From an uncultured Solirubrobacterales bacterium (GTDB taxonomy: Bacteria; Actinomycetota; Thermoleophilia; Solirubrobacterales; Solirubrobacteraceae), in contig CAJBXY010000243.1 in NCBI GenBank assembly GCA_903959665.1, positions 1 through 9,644 on the forward strand: a stretch of DNA of 9,644 bases, read 5' to 3'. This document shows, piece by piece, positions 1-5,939 of this stretch. The notes beneath the pieces are model-generated. The model saw only the letters and a list, made by a program, of their open reading frames with translations, did no database searches and was not told where the DNA came from. Position 1 is the first letter of the stretch. Each line of letters starts with the position of its first letter. The position numbers and the translations under genes were made by a program.

Positions 1-227
1 AGCTGCAGCTCGGCGCGGCCAAAGTTCTCGCGGTCGGCGTAGCCAGGGTGGGCGCCGATCCGCACGCCGCGCTCCAGCGCAGCCTCACAGGCGTGGCGCA
101 TCGTTTCCGCGTCGCCGGCGTGGCCGCCGCAGGCGATGTTGGCGCTGGTGATCACCTTGAGCAGCGCAGCGTCGGCCGCCCAGCCCTGCTCTCCAATCCC
201 CTCCGCCATGTCGGCGTTGAGGTCCAT
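1..227 (-). CDS. pxpA: LamB/YcsF family protein, 5-oxoprolinase subunit A (N-terminal part; cut by window edge)
   Basis: The 75 complete codons read on the minus strand match the N-terminus of the LamB/YcsF family: MDLNADMAEG (1-10), then SANIACGGHAGD (28-39) and GAHPGYADRENFGR (58-71), close to the family's DLN-D-GE, SANIACG-HAGD and GAHPGYPD--FGR blocks. Family members act as the PxpA subunit of the ATP-dependent 5-oxoprolinase PxpABC, which opens 5-oxo-L-proline to L-glutamate in the cytoplasm. The acidic and histidine residues of these blocks lie in the family's metal/substrate site. The ATG lies 8 bp after the serS stop. A GGAGG sits 13 nt upstream, inside the end of serS, and GAGG directly abuts the start. 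About 170 further residues should lie left of the window, probably with pxpB/pxpC. The family call is secure; the enzymatic role rests on family knowledge. Confidence 0.9.
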   Translation of the reverse strand, partial: MDLNADMAEGIGEQGWAADAALLKVITSANIACGGHAGDAETMRHACEAALERGVRIGAHPGYADRENFGRAELQ

Positions 228-235
228 CCTCGCCG

Positions 236-1489
236 TCAGGCCTCCGCGGGCGGCAGCACGGCCGGGGCGCCGCAGTCAACGAGGCACTGAGGGAGCACGA
301 CCGAGCCGTCGGCCTGCTGGCCGTTCTCAAGCAACGCGATGATCGTGCGGCCAACTGCAACGGCGGTTCCGTTGAGCGTTGCTAGCAGCTCCGGTTTGCC
401 GCCCTCGCGGCGCATCCTGATCGCCAGGCGCCGGGCTTGGAAGTCGGTTGTGTTCGAGGTTGAGGTCAGCTCGCGGTAGCGCTCCTCGCTCGGCAGCCAA
501 GCCTCGCAGTCAAACTTCCGCGCCGCAGAGGCGCCGAGGTCGCCGATCGCGATGTCGACGACGCGGTAGGGAAGGCCGAGCGCGGTGAGGATCTGCTCCT
601 CGATCGCCAGCAGCCGCAGGTGCTCGTCTTTGGCCTGCTCGGGCGGTACGAAGCTGAACATCTCAACCTTGTCGAACTGATGAACGCGGAAGATGCCGCG
701 CGTGTCGCGGCCAGCTGAGCCGGCCTCGCGGCGGAAGCAGGGGGAGAAGCCGGCGTAGCGCAGCGGCAGCTTCTCAGCGCCGAGAATCTCGTCGGCGTGG
801 AGCGAAGCGAGCGCCACTTCGCTGGTGCCGACGAGGTAGAGATCATCGTCGGCGAGGCGGTAAATCTGCTGTTCGGTGTCAGGCAGGAAGCCGGTGCCGT
901 GGAGCGCCTCCTCGCGCACCAGCACCGGTGGGATCACCGGCTCGAAGCCATGCTCGCCGAGCAGCTCCAAGGTCCAGCGGACCAGCGCCAGCTCGAGCAT
1001 CACCAGCTCGCCGCGCAGGTAGGCGAAGCGAGCGCCGGAGAGCCGCGCGCCGCGTTCCATGTCAATCCTCTCTCCTGACAGGGTGAGGTGATCGCGCGGC
1101 TCAAAGTCGAACTTCGGCGGTTCGCCGCACTCACGCAGCACGGTGTCTTCGGACGGGGCATCTTCGTCGGGCAGGTTTGGCAGCAGCGCCAACGCTCCGT
1201 CGAGCTCGGCCTCGGCGGCCTGCAGCTCAGCCTCAAGCGCCTTCGCGCGCTCGGCAACGTCTTTCATCGCGGCGATCTGCTCGTTGGCCGAATTGCCGCT
1301 GGCCTTCGCGGCCGAGATCGCCTCGTTGGCGGCGTTCTGTTCGGCGCGCAGAGCCTCAAGCTGCCCCAGCAGCGCACGGCGCTGCTGGTCAAGCTCAATC
1401 ACGCGATCCAAACCATCGGCGCTGCCACGCCGCTCAAGCGCCGCCTTTACAACGTCCGGTTCACTGCGGAGGCGCTTTAGGTCGAGCAT
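236..1489 (-). CDS. serS: Seryl-tRNA synthetase (class II)
   Basis: This cytoplasmic enzyme charges tRNA-Ser (and tRNA-Sec where present) with serine using ATP. The 417 residues match the usual bacterial length (about 420). The start MLDLKRLRSEPDVVKAAL is typical of the family. Residues about 30-105 are Ala/Glu/Leu/Gln-rich and fit the long antiparallel coiled-coil arm that grips the tRNA-Ser variable arm. The class II core follows: motif 1 region near GFEPVIPPVLV (181-191), the TSE of the serine pocket (222-224), motif 2 FRREAGSAGRDTRG (252-265) with HQFDKVE (270-276), the TSNTTDFQARR segment (344-354), and motif 3 from NGTAVAVGR (373-381) to ENGQQADGSVVLP (388-400). No key element is missing. 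It lies 22 bp after the cytochrome c gene and 8 bp before pxpA, so it probably shares their transcript. The start codon has an oddly distant Shine-Dalgarno, annotated separately. Confidence 0.98.
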   Translation of the reverse strand: MLDLKRLRSEPDVVKAALERRGSADGLDRVIELDQQRRALLGQLEALRAEQNAANEAISAAKASGNSANEQIAAMKDVAERAKALEAELQAAEAELDGALALLPNLPDEDAPSEDTVLRECGEPPKFDFEPRDHLTLSGERIDMERGARLSGARFAYLRGELVMLELALVRWTLELLGEHGFEPVIPPVLVREEALHGTGFLPDTEQQIYRLADDDLYLVGTSEVALASLHADEILGAEKLPLRYAGFSPCFRREAGSAGRDTRGIFRVHQFDKVEMFSFVPPEQAKDEHLRLLAIEEQILTALGLPYRVVDIAIGDLGASAARKFDCEAWLPSEERYRELTSTSNTTDFQARRLAIRMRREGGKPELLATLNGTAVAVGRTIIALLENGQQADGSVVLPQCLVDCGAPAVLPPAEA

Positions 1490-1513
1490 CGCGCGCCTAC
1501 CCCGGCTCCTTCT
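1490..1513 (-). promoter_or_regulatory. serS ribosome-binding region with long spacer
   Basis: On the minus strand the only strong Shine-Dalgarno, AGAAGGAG, covers 1513-1506 and overlaps the stop codon (1514-1512) of the upstream cytochrome c gene. It is 16 nt from the serS ATG at 1489, longer than the usual 5-10 nt. A weaker GGGG (1503-1500) is 10 nt away. No in-frame start codon lies between them, and the protein's N-terminus fits the family exactly at ATG 1489. Either the GGGG serves, or the long spacer is tolerated. The overlap with the preceding stop suggests that cytochrome c translation influences serS initiation. Confidence 0.5.
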
Positions 1514-1946
1514 AGCCGCCAGCGTTAGCTGGTATCGGCGCGCACTTAGCCGTGCTGCCAGTACCGCTCATCGCCTCGCTACCGGCGTACTTGGCGAGGA
1601 AGGCAGCTACCTGCTCGCTCTCCTTACCGACAACGATGTTGGCCGGCATGATCGCACCGGAGAAGCCACCGTTCTGGATTGCGTAGATGACGTTCTCGTA
1701 ACACTCTTTACGCGTGTTGAAGTTTGGTCCGTTCGTTTTCTCAGCGCTTGAGACCTTCGCTGCAGAGCCTTCAGCGCCGACAACGCTGAGTGTGTGGCAA
1801 CCGGCGCAGCGCTCAGCGAAGAGCTGACTTCCCGATTCGATCGCAGCCGATTGGCCGCTGACGCTGTTGCCCTCGGAGCCGCAGGCAGCGAGCACGAAGC
1901 TGGCGGCAGCGATCAGAAGGATTGGCAGTGAGCGGCGCAGCAGCAT
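1512..1946 (-). CDS. Monohaem cytochrome c lipoprotein
   Basis: Starting at ATG 1946 the 144-residue product opens with a lipoprotein signal peptide: MLLRR, a hydrophobic stretch (7-20) and the lipobox LAAC with Cys22 as the lipidated residue. The mature protein has one haem-c site, CAGCH (47-51), followed by GPNFN (73-77), and a likely distal haem ligand Met100 in SGAIMPAN (96-103), with a C-terminal helix after it. This is a small class I cytochrome c anchored to the outer face of the membrane, probably carrying electrons in the aerobic chain. Two further cysteines, Cys82 and Cys135, could form a disulfide. A GTG at 2015, overlapping the stop of the upstream membrane-protein gene as GTGA, would add 23 residues. 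I prefer 1946 because it gives a normal-length signal peptide, but neither start has a clear Shine-Dalgarno. The electron partner cannot be told from the sequence. Confidence 0.9.
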   Translation of the reverse strand: MLLRRSLPILLIAAASFVLAACGSEGNSVSGQSAAIESGSQLFAERCAGCHTLSVVGAEGSAAKVSSAEKTNGPNFNTRKECYENVIYAIQNGGFSGAIMPANIVVGKESEQVAAFLAKYAGSEAMSGTGSTAKCAPIPANAGG

Positions 1947-2011
1947 TCGGCTGCCAATAATACGAGAGAGCCGCGCGGATCGCTGGCCGCCCGTCCAAGT
2001 TGGCACGCAGA

Positions 2012-2455
2012 TCACGCGGTCGCGAGCACTCGCAGAGCGAGAAACCCGATCACCAGGCAGGAGATTGCAGCCACCGCAAGCTCGCGGTGAGCGATCGTCA
2101 GAACGATTAGCTGCTGCTGATCCTCGGGCAACTTGCCGACCGCCTGCGCGTCATCGAGGTCACGCGAGCTGAGCACCGCGTCGGCCGAGGCGATGCGCAG
2201 CTGCTCGGCGATGATCGAGACTGCGATCGGTAGCAGCATGTAAAGCCAGAAAAGGCCGCTGGCAGGCTTATAGCCGGCGACGAAAACAATCAGCGCGACG
2301 GCCGCGAGCAGCGTTGTCGCCAGCTGTGTAATGCGCCAGAGAATCCAAAATCCGCGCTCCAGCGATCCTTGCCACCACGCCCACGCGCCAGCTAGCGCGC
2401 CGAGCACGGCGAGCGCCGCGACGAGCAAGGCCGCAATATCCGCTAGTTGTCGCAA
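2012..2455 (-). CDS. Small four-helix membrane protein of unknown family
   Basis: I do not recognise this protein. Read from TTG 2455 it has 147 residues with four probable membrane helices at about 6-28, 38-61, 67-86 and 124-145. Between helices 3 and 4 is a polar loop (about 87-123) rich in Asp/Glu/Gln, including SSRDLDDAQAVGKLP (96-110). No haem-ligand pattern, metal motif or catalytic signature stands out. The TTG start is chosen because AAAGAG (2467-2462) lies 6 nt upstream and the first helix begins right after it. The frame stays open to 2638, but that stretch is antisense to nuoA, is not hydrophobic and looks like shadow coding. The stop (2014-2012) overlaps a possible GTG start of the cytochrome c gene. 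The tight link suggests a role with the cytochrome, such as anchoring, maturation or quinol-linked electron transfer, but this is inference from position only. Confidence 0.65.
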   Translation of the reverse strand: MRQLADIAALLVAALAVLGALAGAWAWWQGSLERGFWILWRITQLATTLLAAVALIVFVAGYKPASGLFWLYMLLPIAVSIIAEQLRIASADAVLSSRDLDDAQAVGKLPEDQQQLIVLTIAHRELAVAAISCLVIGFLALRVLATA

Positions 2456-2506
2456 TTTGAGCTCTTTGTCACGATCTCTGATCGGTAGCCTGCGCGCCGC
2501 TCTTAG
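2456..2506. promoter_or_regulatory. Divergent intergenic spacer between the cytochrome/serS cluster and the nuo operon
   Basis: This roughly 51-bp spacer must hold, or overlap, the control signals for both divergent units, unless promoters lie inside the flanking genes. I find no convincing -35/-10 pair in either direction; TTGTCA (2466-2471, plus strand) is the best -35-like hexamer but has no good partner at 16-18 bp. A perfect 13-bp inverted repeat, CGATC-TCT-GATCG (2472-2484), sits in the middle and could be an operator half-site pair, though a repeat this short can arise by chance in GATC-rich DNA. An AGGTGA at 2505-2510 may be the nuoA ribosome-binding site if nuoA begins at 2525. Confidence 0.4.
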
Positions 2507-2884
2507 GTGATACAACAACAGACCGTGTTGTCCACTTACGCTCCTGCCCTGATCTTCATCGCCATCGGCGCCACGATCGGCATCGTTTTTGGGATCCTCA
2601 ATAAGTTTCTTGGACCACCGCCCCGGGCCAACAACCACAAGGCCGACCCGTACGAATCGGGCATGCCTTCGGAGATCAAACAGGGCTTCCGCTTCGGCAT
2701 CAGCTTCTACATGATCGCGATCCTCTTCCTGCTTTTCGACATTGAAGTTCTTTTCCTCTATCCGATCGCTGTTGAGCTGCGCGCCTTTGGAACCTTTGCG
2801 CTGCTGGAGACGATCACCTTCATCGTCCTGCTGTTCGTTGGCTTCGGTTACGTCTGGCGCCGCGGAGCGCTGACATGGAAGTAA
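2507..2884 (+). CDS. nuoA: NADH-quinone oxidoreductase subunit A
   Basis: NuoA is a small membrane subunit at the junction between the peripheral and membrane arms of complex I, next to the quinone channel. Read from GTG 2507 the product has 125 residues with three helices at about 11-33, 65-87 and 97-117. The family signature is clear: DPYESGMPSE (47-56) in the first loop and FRFGISFYMIAILFLLFDIE (61-80) running into VLFLYP, including the membrane-embedded Asp78/Glu80 pair. The start is uncertain. GTG 2507 has no Shine-Dalgarno and is followed at once by a rare ATA codon. GTG 2525 would give MLSTYAP..., a natural-looking NuoA N-terminus of 119 residues, with AGGTGA 14 nt upstream. The last 10 bp overlap nuoB. 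It is the first gene of the operon and is divergent from the cytochrome cluster. Confidence 0.95.
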   Translation: MIQQQTVLSTYAPALIFIAIGATIGIVFGILNKFLGPPPRANNHKADPYESGMPSEIKQGFRFGISFYMIAILFLLFDIEVLFLYPIAVELRAFGTFALLETITFIVLLFVGFGYVWRRGALTWK

Positions 2885-3549
2885 TCCGCCAGAAGGTCGG
2901 TGACGCAGAAGAGTTCCGCGCCCAAGGGCTGCGGGCGCGCGACATGCTGCGCGGCGACCTCGACGACAAGGATCTCGACGAGTTCGTTCAGGAACGCGTC
3001 CTAACGACGACGCTGGAGAAGGCCTCGGACTGGGCGCGTGGCAACTCCTTCTTCCCTTTGACCTTCGGCCTGGCCTGCTGCGCGATCGAGATGATGACCG
3101 TCGCCGCGTCGAGGCTCGACATCGCGCGCTTCGGTTACGAGGCCTTCCGCGCCTCGCCGCGCCAAGCCGATCTGCTTGTTCTCTCGGGTCGCATCTCGAT
3201 CAAGATGGCGCCGGTGATCCGCCGCATTTACGACCAGATGCTGGAGCCCAAATACGTGATCGCGATGGGTGCCTGCTCAAGCTCGATGGGCGTATTCAAT
3301 AACTACGCAATCGTCCCGGCCGACAAGTTCATGCCGGTCGACGTTCACGTGCCTGGCTGCCCGCCGCGGCCAGAGGCGCTGATGCACGGAATCCTTGAGC
3401 TCCGTTCGATGGTCCATGGCGACCCGACGCTCGGTTGGCGCGAGCGCTACGAGGCCGAAGGAACGGAAGAGGTTTACCCGCTCGCCCCGGCCGACGCGAC
3501 AGGCGTGAACGTCTTCGGCGCCGGTGGCACGGAGGGAACCAATGCCTGA
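2875..3549 (+). CDS. nuoB: NADH-quinone oxidoreductase subunit B (cluster N2 subunit)
   Basis: NuoB binds the terminal [4Fe-4S] cluster N2, which passes electrons to quinone at the NuoB/NuoD interface. The ligand set is complete: adjacent Cys68-Cys69 in FGLACCAIEMM, Cys134 in MGACSSSMG and Cys162 in VPGCPPRP. The 224 residues include an N-terminal extension of about 45 mostly charged residues and a C-terminal tail of about 40 after the core. Residues 104-113 read SGRISIKMAP where many NuoB proteins have AGT-(V/L)T-KMAP, so a basic Arg106 stands beside the quinone-site region; I believe this is a lineage trait. GGAG (2864-2867) lies 7 nt before the ATG, which is inside the end of nuoA (10-bp overlap). 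Its own end overlaps nuoC by 8 bp. Confidence 0.97.
   Translation: MEVIRQKVGDAEEFRAQGLRARDMLRGDLDDKDLDEFVQERVLTTTLEKASDWARGNSFFPLTFGLACCAIEMMTVAASRLDIARFGYEAFRASPRQADLLVLSGRISIKMAPVIRRIYDQMLEPKYVIAMGACSSSMGVFNNYAIVPADKFMPVDVHVPGCPPRPEALMHGILELRSMVHGDPTLGWRERYEAEGTEEVYPLAPADATGVNVFGAGGTEGTNA
3531..3536 (+). promoter_or_regulatory. nuoC Shine-Dalgarno (fixes start at 3542)
   Basis: GGAGGG at 3531-3536 stands 5 nt before ATG 3542 and is the strongest ribosome-binding site in the operon. It decides between this ATG and an upstream in-frame GTG at 3524, which would place the site inside the coding region and has no comparable signal. It lies within the last codons of nuoB. Confidence 0.8.
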
Positions 3550-4051
3550 TGCGGCAACTCTGGAGCGCCTCGTCGGCGCGCTGAAAGCAAGCGACGCTGA
3601 AAGCGTGATCGGCACGGTAGAGAGCCCCGGCCGCGTTGCGATCGAGGTTAGGCCGCAGTCGATCGTCGGCTCGCTCGAAGTGCTGCGCGCCGCCGGGTAC
3701 GAGTTTCTCGCCAGCGTCCATGGCCTCGACTACTACCCAAACGAGCCGCGGCTCGGCGTTGACTACGAGCTGCTCAGCCGCGAGGCCTGCGACCGCGTCG
3801 CCTTGACGCTGCGCGTCTCAAGCGAGGATCCGCACCTGCCGTCGGTTACGCCCGCGTGGCCTTGCGCCAACAACCAGGAGCGCGAGGCCTTCGACATGTT
3901 CGGCCTGATCTTTGATGGTCACCCCGACCTGCGGCGGATCTTGATGCCGGAGGATTACGAAGGTTACCCGCAGCGCCGCGACTTCCCGATCGGCGGCGAG
4001 CCGGTTCTCTTCACGCACAACGAGCACAACGTGCCGCGGTGGTTTGAATGA
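3542..4051 (+). CDS. nuoC: NADH-quinone oxidoreductase subunit C (30-kDa type)
   Basis: NuoC is a cofactor-free subunit of the peripheral arm that packs against NuoD and NuoB. The 169-residue product carries the 30-kDa signature in its C-terminal half: EREAFDMFGLIF (113-124), then GHPDLRRILMPEDYEGYPQR (126-145) and RDFPI (146-150). The N-terminal half shows the expected alpha/beta fold pattern, including FLASVHGLDYYP (55-66). The segment before the signature reads PCANNQERE, whereas many homologues have a Trp shortly before the ERE, a small local change. It is a stand-alone nuoC, not the NuoCD fusion of Escherichia coli. The start at 3542 follows from the strong GGAGGG upstream. The gene overlaps nuoB by 8 bp and nuoD by 4 bp (ATGA), with GGTGG (4038-4042) near its end serving nuoD. 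Confidence 0.96.
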   Translation: MPDAATLERLVGALKASDAESVIGTVESPGRVAIEVRPQSIVGSLEVLRAAGYEFLASVHGLDYYPNEPRLGVDYELLSREACDRVALTLRVSSEDPHLPSVTPAWPCANNQEREAFDMFGLIFDGHPDLRRILMPEDYEGYPQRRDFPIGGEPVLFTHNEHNVPRWFE

Positions 4052-5307
4052 GCACTGTTGATCCCGCAGCTCGCCAGCTAAGCGACTACCGCAAGATGGA
4101 AGAGAGCATCACGATCTCGGAGACGACCGAGTTCGAGGGTGACCGCGAGCTGCTGACACTCAACCTTGGCCCGCACCACCCGGCCACGCACGGCGTGCTG
4201 CGGCTCCTAGTAACACTGGACGGCGAAGTTATCCGCCGGCTCCAGCCAATCTACGGCTACCTCCACACGGGGATCGAAAAGACCGCCGAGCAGAAGAGCT
4301 ACTGGAAGGCGATCCCGGTAGTCGAGCGGATGGATTACGTCTCCTACTACTTCAACGCGATGGCCTACTGCGGCGCAGTCGAAACGCTACTTGAGGTTGA
4401 GATTCCCAAGCGCGCCCAGTACCTGCGAGTGATCCACATGGAACTGAACCGGATCATGAGCCACCTCGTCTTCCTCGGCACTAGCGCGCTCGACCTCGGC
4501 GCGATCTCAGTCTGGTGGTACTGCTTCCGTGAGCGCGAAACGCTGCTCGACCTTTTCGAGATGTCATCCGGCCAGCGGATGCACACGCGCTACTTCCAGA
4601 TCGGCGGCGTGATCGAAGACATCCCTGAAGGTTGGATTGAACAGGTGCGCAAGTTCTGCGCGATCATGCCCGAGCGCGCCGACATCTACGGCGACCTCTT
4701 GAACAAGAACGAGATCTTCCTCCAGCGCCAGCGTGACGTCTGCCCGCTGCCGGCCGAGACGCTCCGTGAGTACGGCGTAACCGGGCCGCTGCTGCGCGCC
4801 GCCGGCGACCCGTGGGATCTGCGCAAGACGATGCCTTATAGCTCATACGAAGATTTCGACTTCCAGATTCCGGTCGGCACGAAGGGTGACAATTACGACC
4901 GTTACGAGGTTCGCCTAGCGGAGGTCAAAGAGTCGGTCAAGATCATCATCCAGGCTCTCGACAACCTCCCCGAAGGGCCGACGATCACCGAGGATCGCAA
5001 GATCGCGCTGCCGCCACGCCACGAGCTGGCGACCTCGATGGAAGCGCTGATCCATCACTTCAAGCTTGTAACTGAAGGGATGCGCGTGCCTGAGGGTGAG
5101 GCCTACTACGCGATTGAGGGCGCCCGCGGCGAACTTGGCTGCTTCGTGCGCTCCGACGGATCAAGCAAGCCTGCCCGCGTTCACATGCGCGACCCAAGCC
5201 TCGTCAACATGCAGGCCGCTCCAGCCGCGACCGAGGGCTGGCTGATCGCCGACATGCTGGCAACGGTCGCGATGTTCGATCCAATCATCGGCGGGGTTGA
5301 TCGCTGA
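4048..5307 (+). CDS. nuoD: NADH-quinone oxidoreductase subunit D (49-kDa type)
   Basis: NuoD forms most of the quinone pocket of complex I and derives from the large subunit of NiFe hydrogenases, without the metal. The 419 residues cover the whole family length. The quinone-contacting His48 in PATHGVLR and Tyr97 in RMDYVSYY correspond to His38 and Tyr87 of Thermus thermophilus Nqo4 by my alignment from memory. Further landmarks are GYLHTGIEK (70-78), MELNRIMSHLVFLG, FRERETLLDLFE, ARGELG and the C-terminal GGVDR. One residue before the conserved His44 is His43 (GPHHPATHG) where Gln is common (GPQHP). An extension of about 30 residues precedes the core. ATG 4048 overlaps the nuoC stop as ATGA, with GGTGG 5 nt upstream; the stop overlaps the nuoE start by 1 bp (TGATG), typical of coupled translation. 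Confidence 0.98.
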   Translation: MSTVDPAARQLSDYRKMEESITISETTEFEGDRELLTLNLGPHHPATHGVLRLLVTLDGEVIRRLQPIYGYLHTGIEKTAEQKSYWKAIPVVERMDYVSYYFNAMAYCGAVETLLEVEIPKRAQYLRVIHMELNRIMSHLVFLGTSALDLGAISVWWYCFRERETLLDLFEMSSGQRMHTRYFQIGGVIEDIPEGWIEQVRKFCAIMPERADIYGDLLNKNEIFLQRQRDVCPLPAETLREYGVTGPLLRAAGDPWDLRKTMPYSSYEDFDFQIPVGTKGDNYDRYEVRLAEVKESVKIIIQALDNLPEGPTITEDRKIALPPRHELATSMEALIHHFKLVTEGMRVPEGEAYYAIEGARGELGCFVRSDGSSKPARVHMRDPSLVNMQAAPAATEGWLIADMLATVAMFDPIIGGVDR

Positions 5308-5939
5308 TGGCCGACGTCCAGCGCCACGTTGCCCGCTTTACGAACGATTCGCGGATCCCTGGCTGGGACCGCGCCGCCGACCTCGATAAAGAGCCGGCCG
5401 TCGTTCCTGACGCGGCGACGACCGAGGTGCCTGCCGAGCTGCGTGCCGCAATCGAGGACGGAATGCGCCGCTTCCCGATAGGCGACTCAGCCTTCATCCC
5501 CGCTCTCTACGCCGTTCAAGAGCATTACGGCTGGTGCCCGCCGGAAGGGATTGAGCAGGCCGCCGCTGTGCTCGGCCGCACGCCGGCAGCGCTGACCGCC
5601 GTCGCGACCTTCTACGACATGTTCGAAATGGAGCAGCTCGGCCGCAAGTCGGTTTACGTCTGCACCAACATCTCCTGCTCGCTCTGCGGCGCCGACGAAC
5701 TGCTCGAAGCGCTGGAAGGCGAGCTCGGTGAGGACCCCGATGTGAACGTGCGCGGCTTCGAGTGCCTCGGCGCCTGCGACATCGCGCCGATGGCCTCGGT
5801 CAACGGCATTTACGTAGGCCCTATAGGGCTCAGCGAAGTACCTGAGCTTGCACGCCAGATTCGCCAGGGCGACGACCCGCTGCCAGCGCGGCAATTGGTC
5901 AAGCGCCCTAGCGCCGACCCAAAGGTGGCTGAGAAGTGA
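5307..5939 (+). CDS. nuoE: NADH-quinone oxidoreductase subunit E (24-kDa type, cluster N1a)
   Basis: NuoE is the thioredoxin-like [2Fe-2S] protein that pairs with NuoF in the NADH dehydrogenase module. The N1a ligands are all present: Cys119 and Cys124 in VCTNISC, then Cys153 and Cys157 in FECLGACDIAP. A helical domain precedes them (AVQEHYGWCPPEGIEQAA, 69-86, and VATFYDMFEM, 99-108), as in the family. The product has 210 residues, longer than the usual 160-180, owing to a polar N-terminal extension of about 40 residues and a short charged C-terminal tail. Cys77 and Cys127 are extra cysteines not expected to bind the cluster. The ATG at 5307 shares one base with the nuoD stop; GGGG (5293-5296) is a modest ribosome-binding site. 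The gene end overlaps nuoF by 4 bp (GTGA). Confidence 0.96.
   Translation: MADVQRHVARFTNDSRIPGWDRAADLDKEPAVVPDAATTEVPAELRAAIEDGMRRFPIGDSAFIPALYAVQEHYGWCPPEGIEQAAAVLGRTPAALTAVATFYDMFEMEQLGRKSVYVCTNISCSLCGADELLEALEGELGEDPDVNVRGFECLGACDIAPMASVNGIYVGPIGLSEVPELARQIRQGDDPLPARQLVKRPSADPKVAEK

Noticed and set aside
236..246. Possible terminator between serS and pxpA
   Set aside because: The gap is only 8 bp, without a hairpin and T-run; the genes appear to be co-transcribed.
1143..1751. Plus-strand open frame of 202 codons across the serS start and the end of the cytochrome gene
   Set aside because: Its product is Ser/Ala/Arg-rich with no family pattern and lies antisense to two clear genes; it is a by-product of GC-rich codon use.
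2456..2638. N-terminal extension of the four-helix membrane protein up to 2638
   Set aside because: This stretch is antisense to the nuoA start, is not hydrophobic and looks like shadow coding; TTG 2455 with AAAGAG upstream is the better start.
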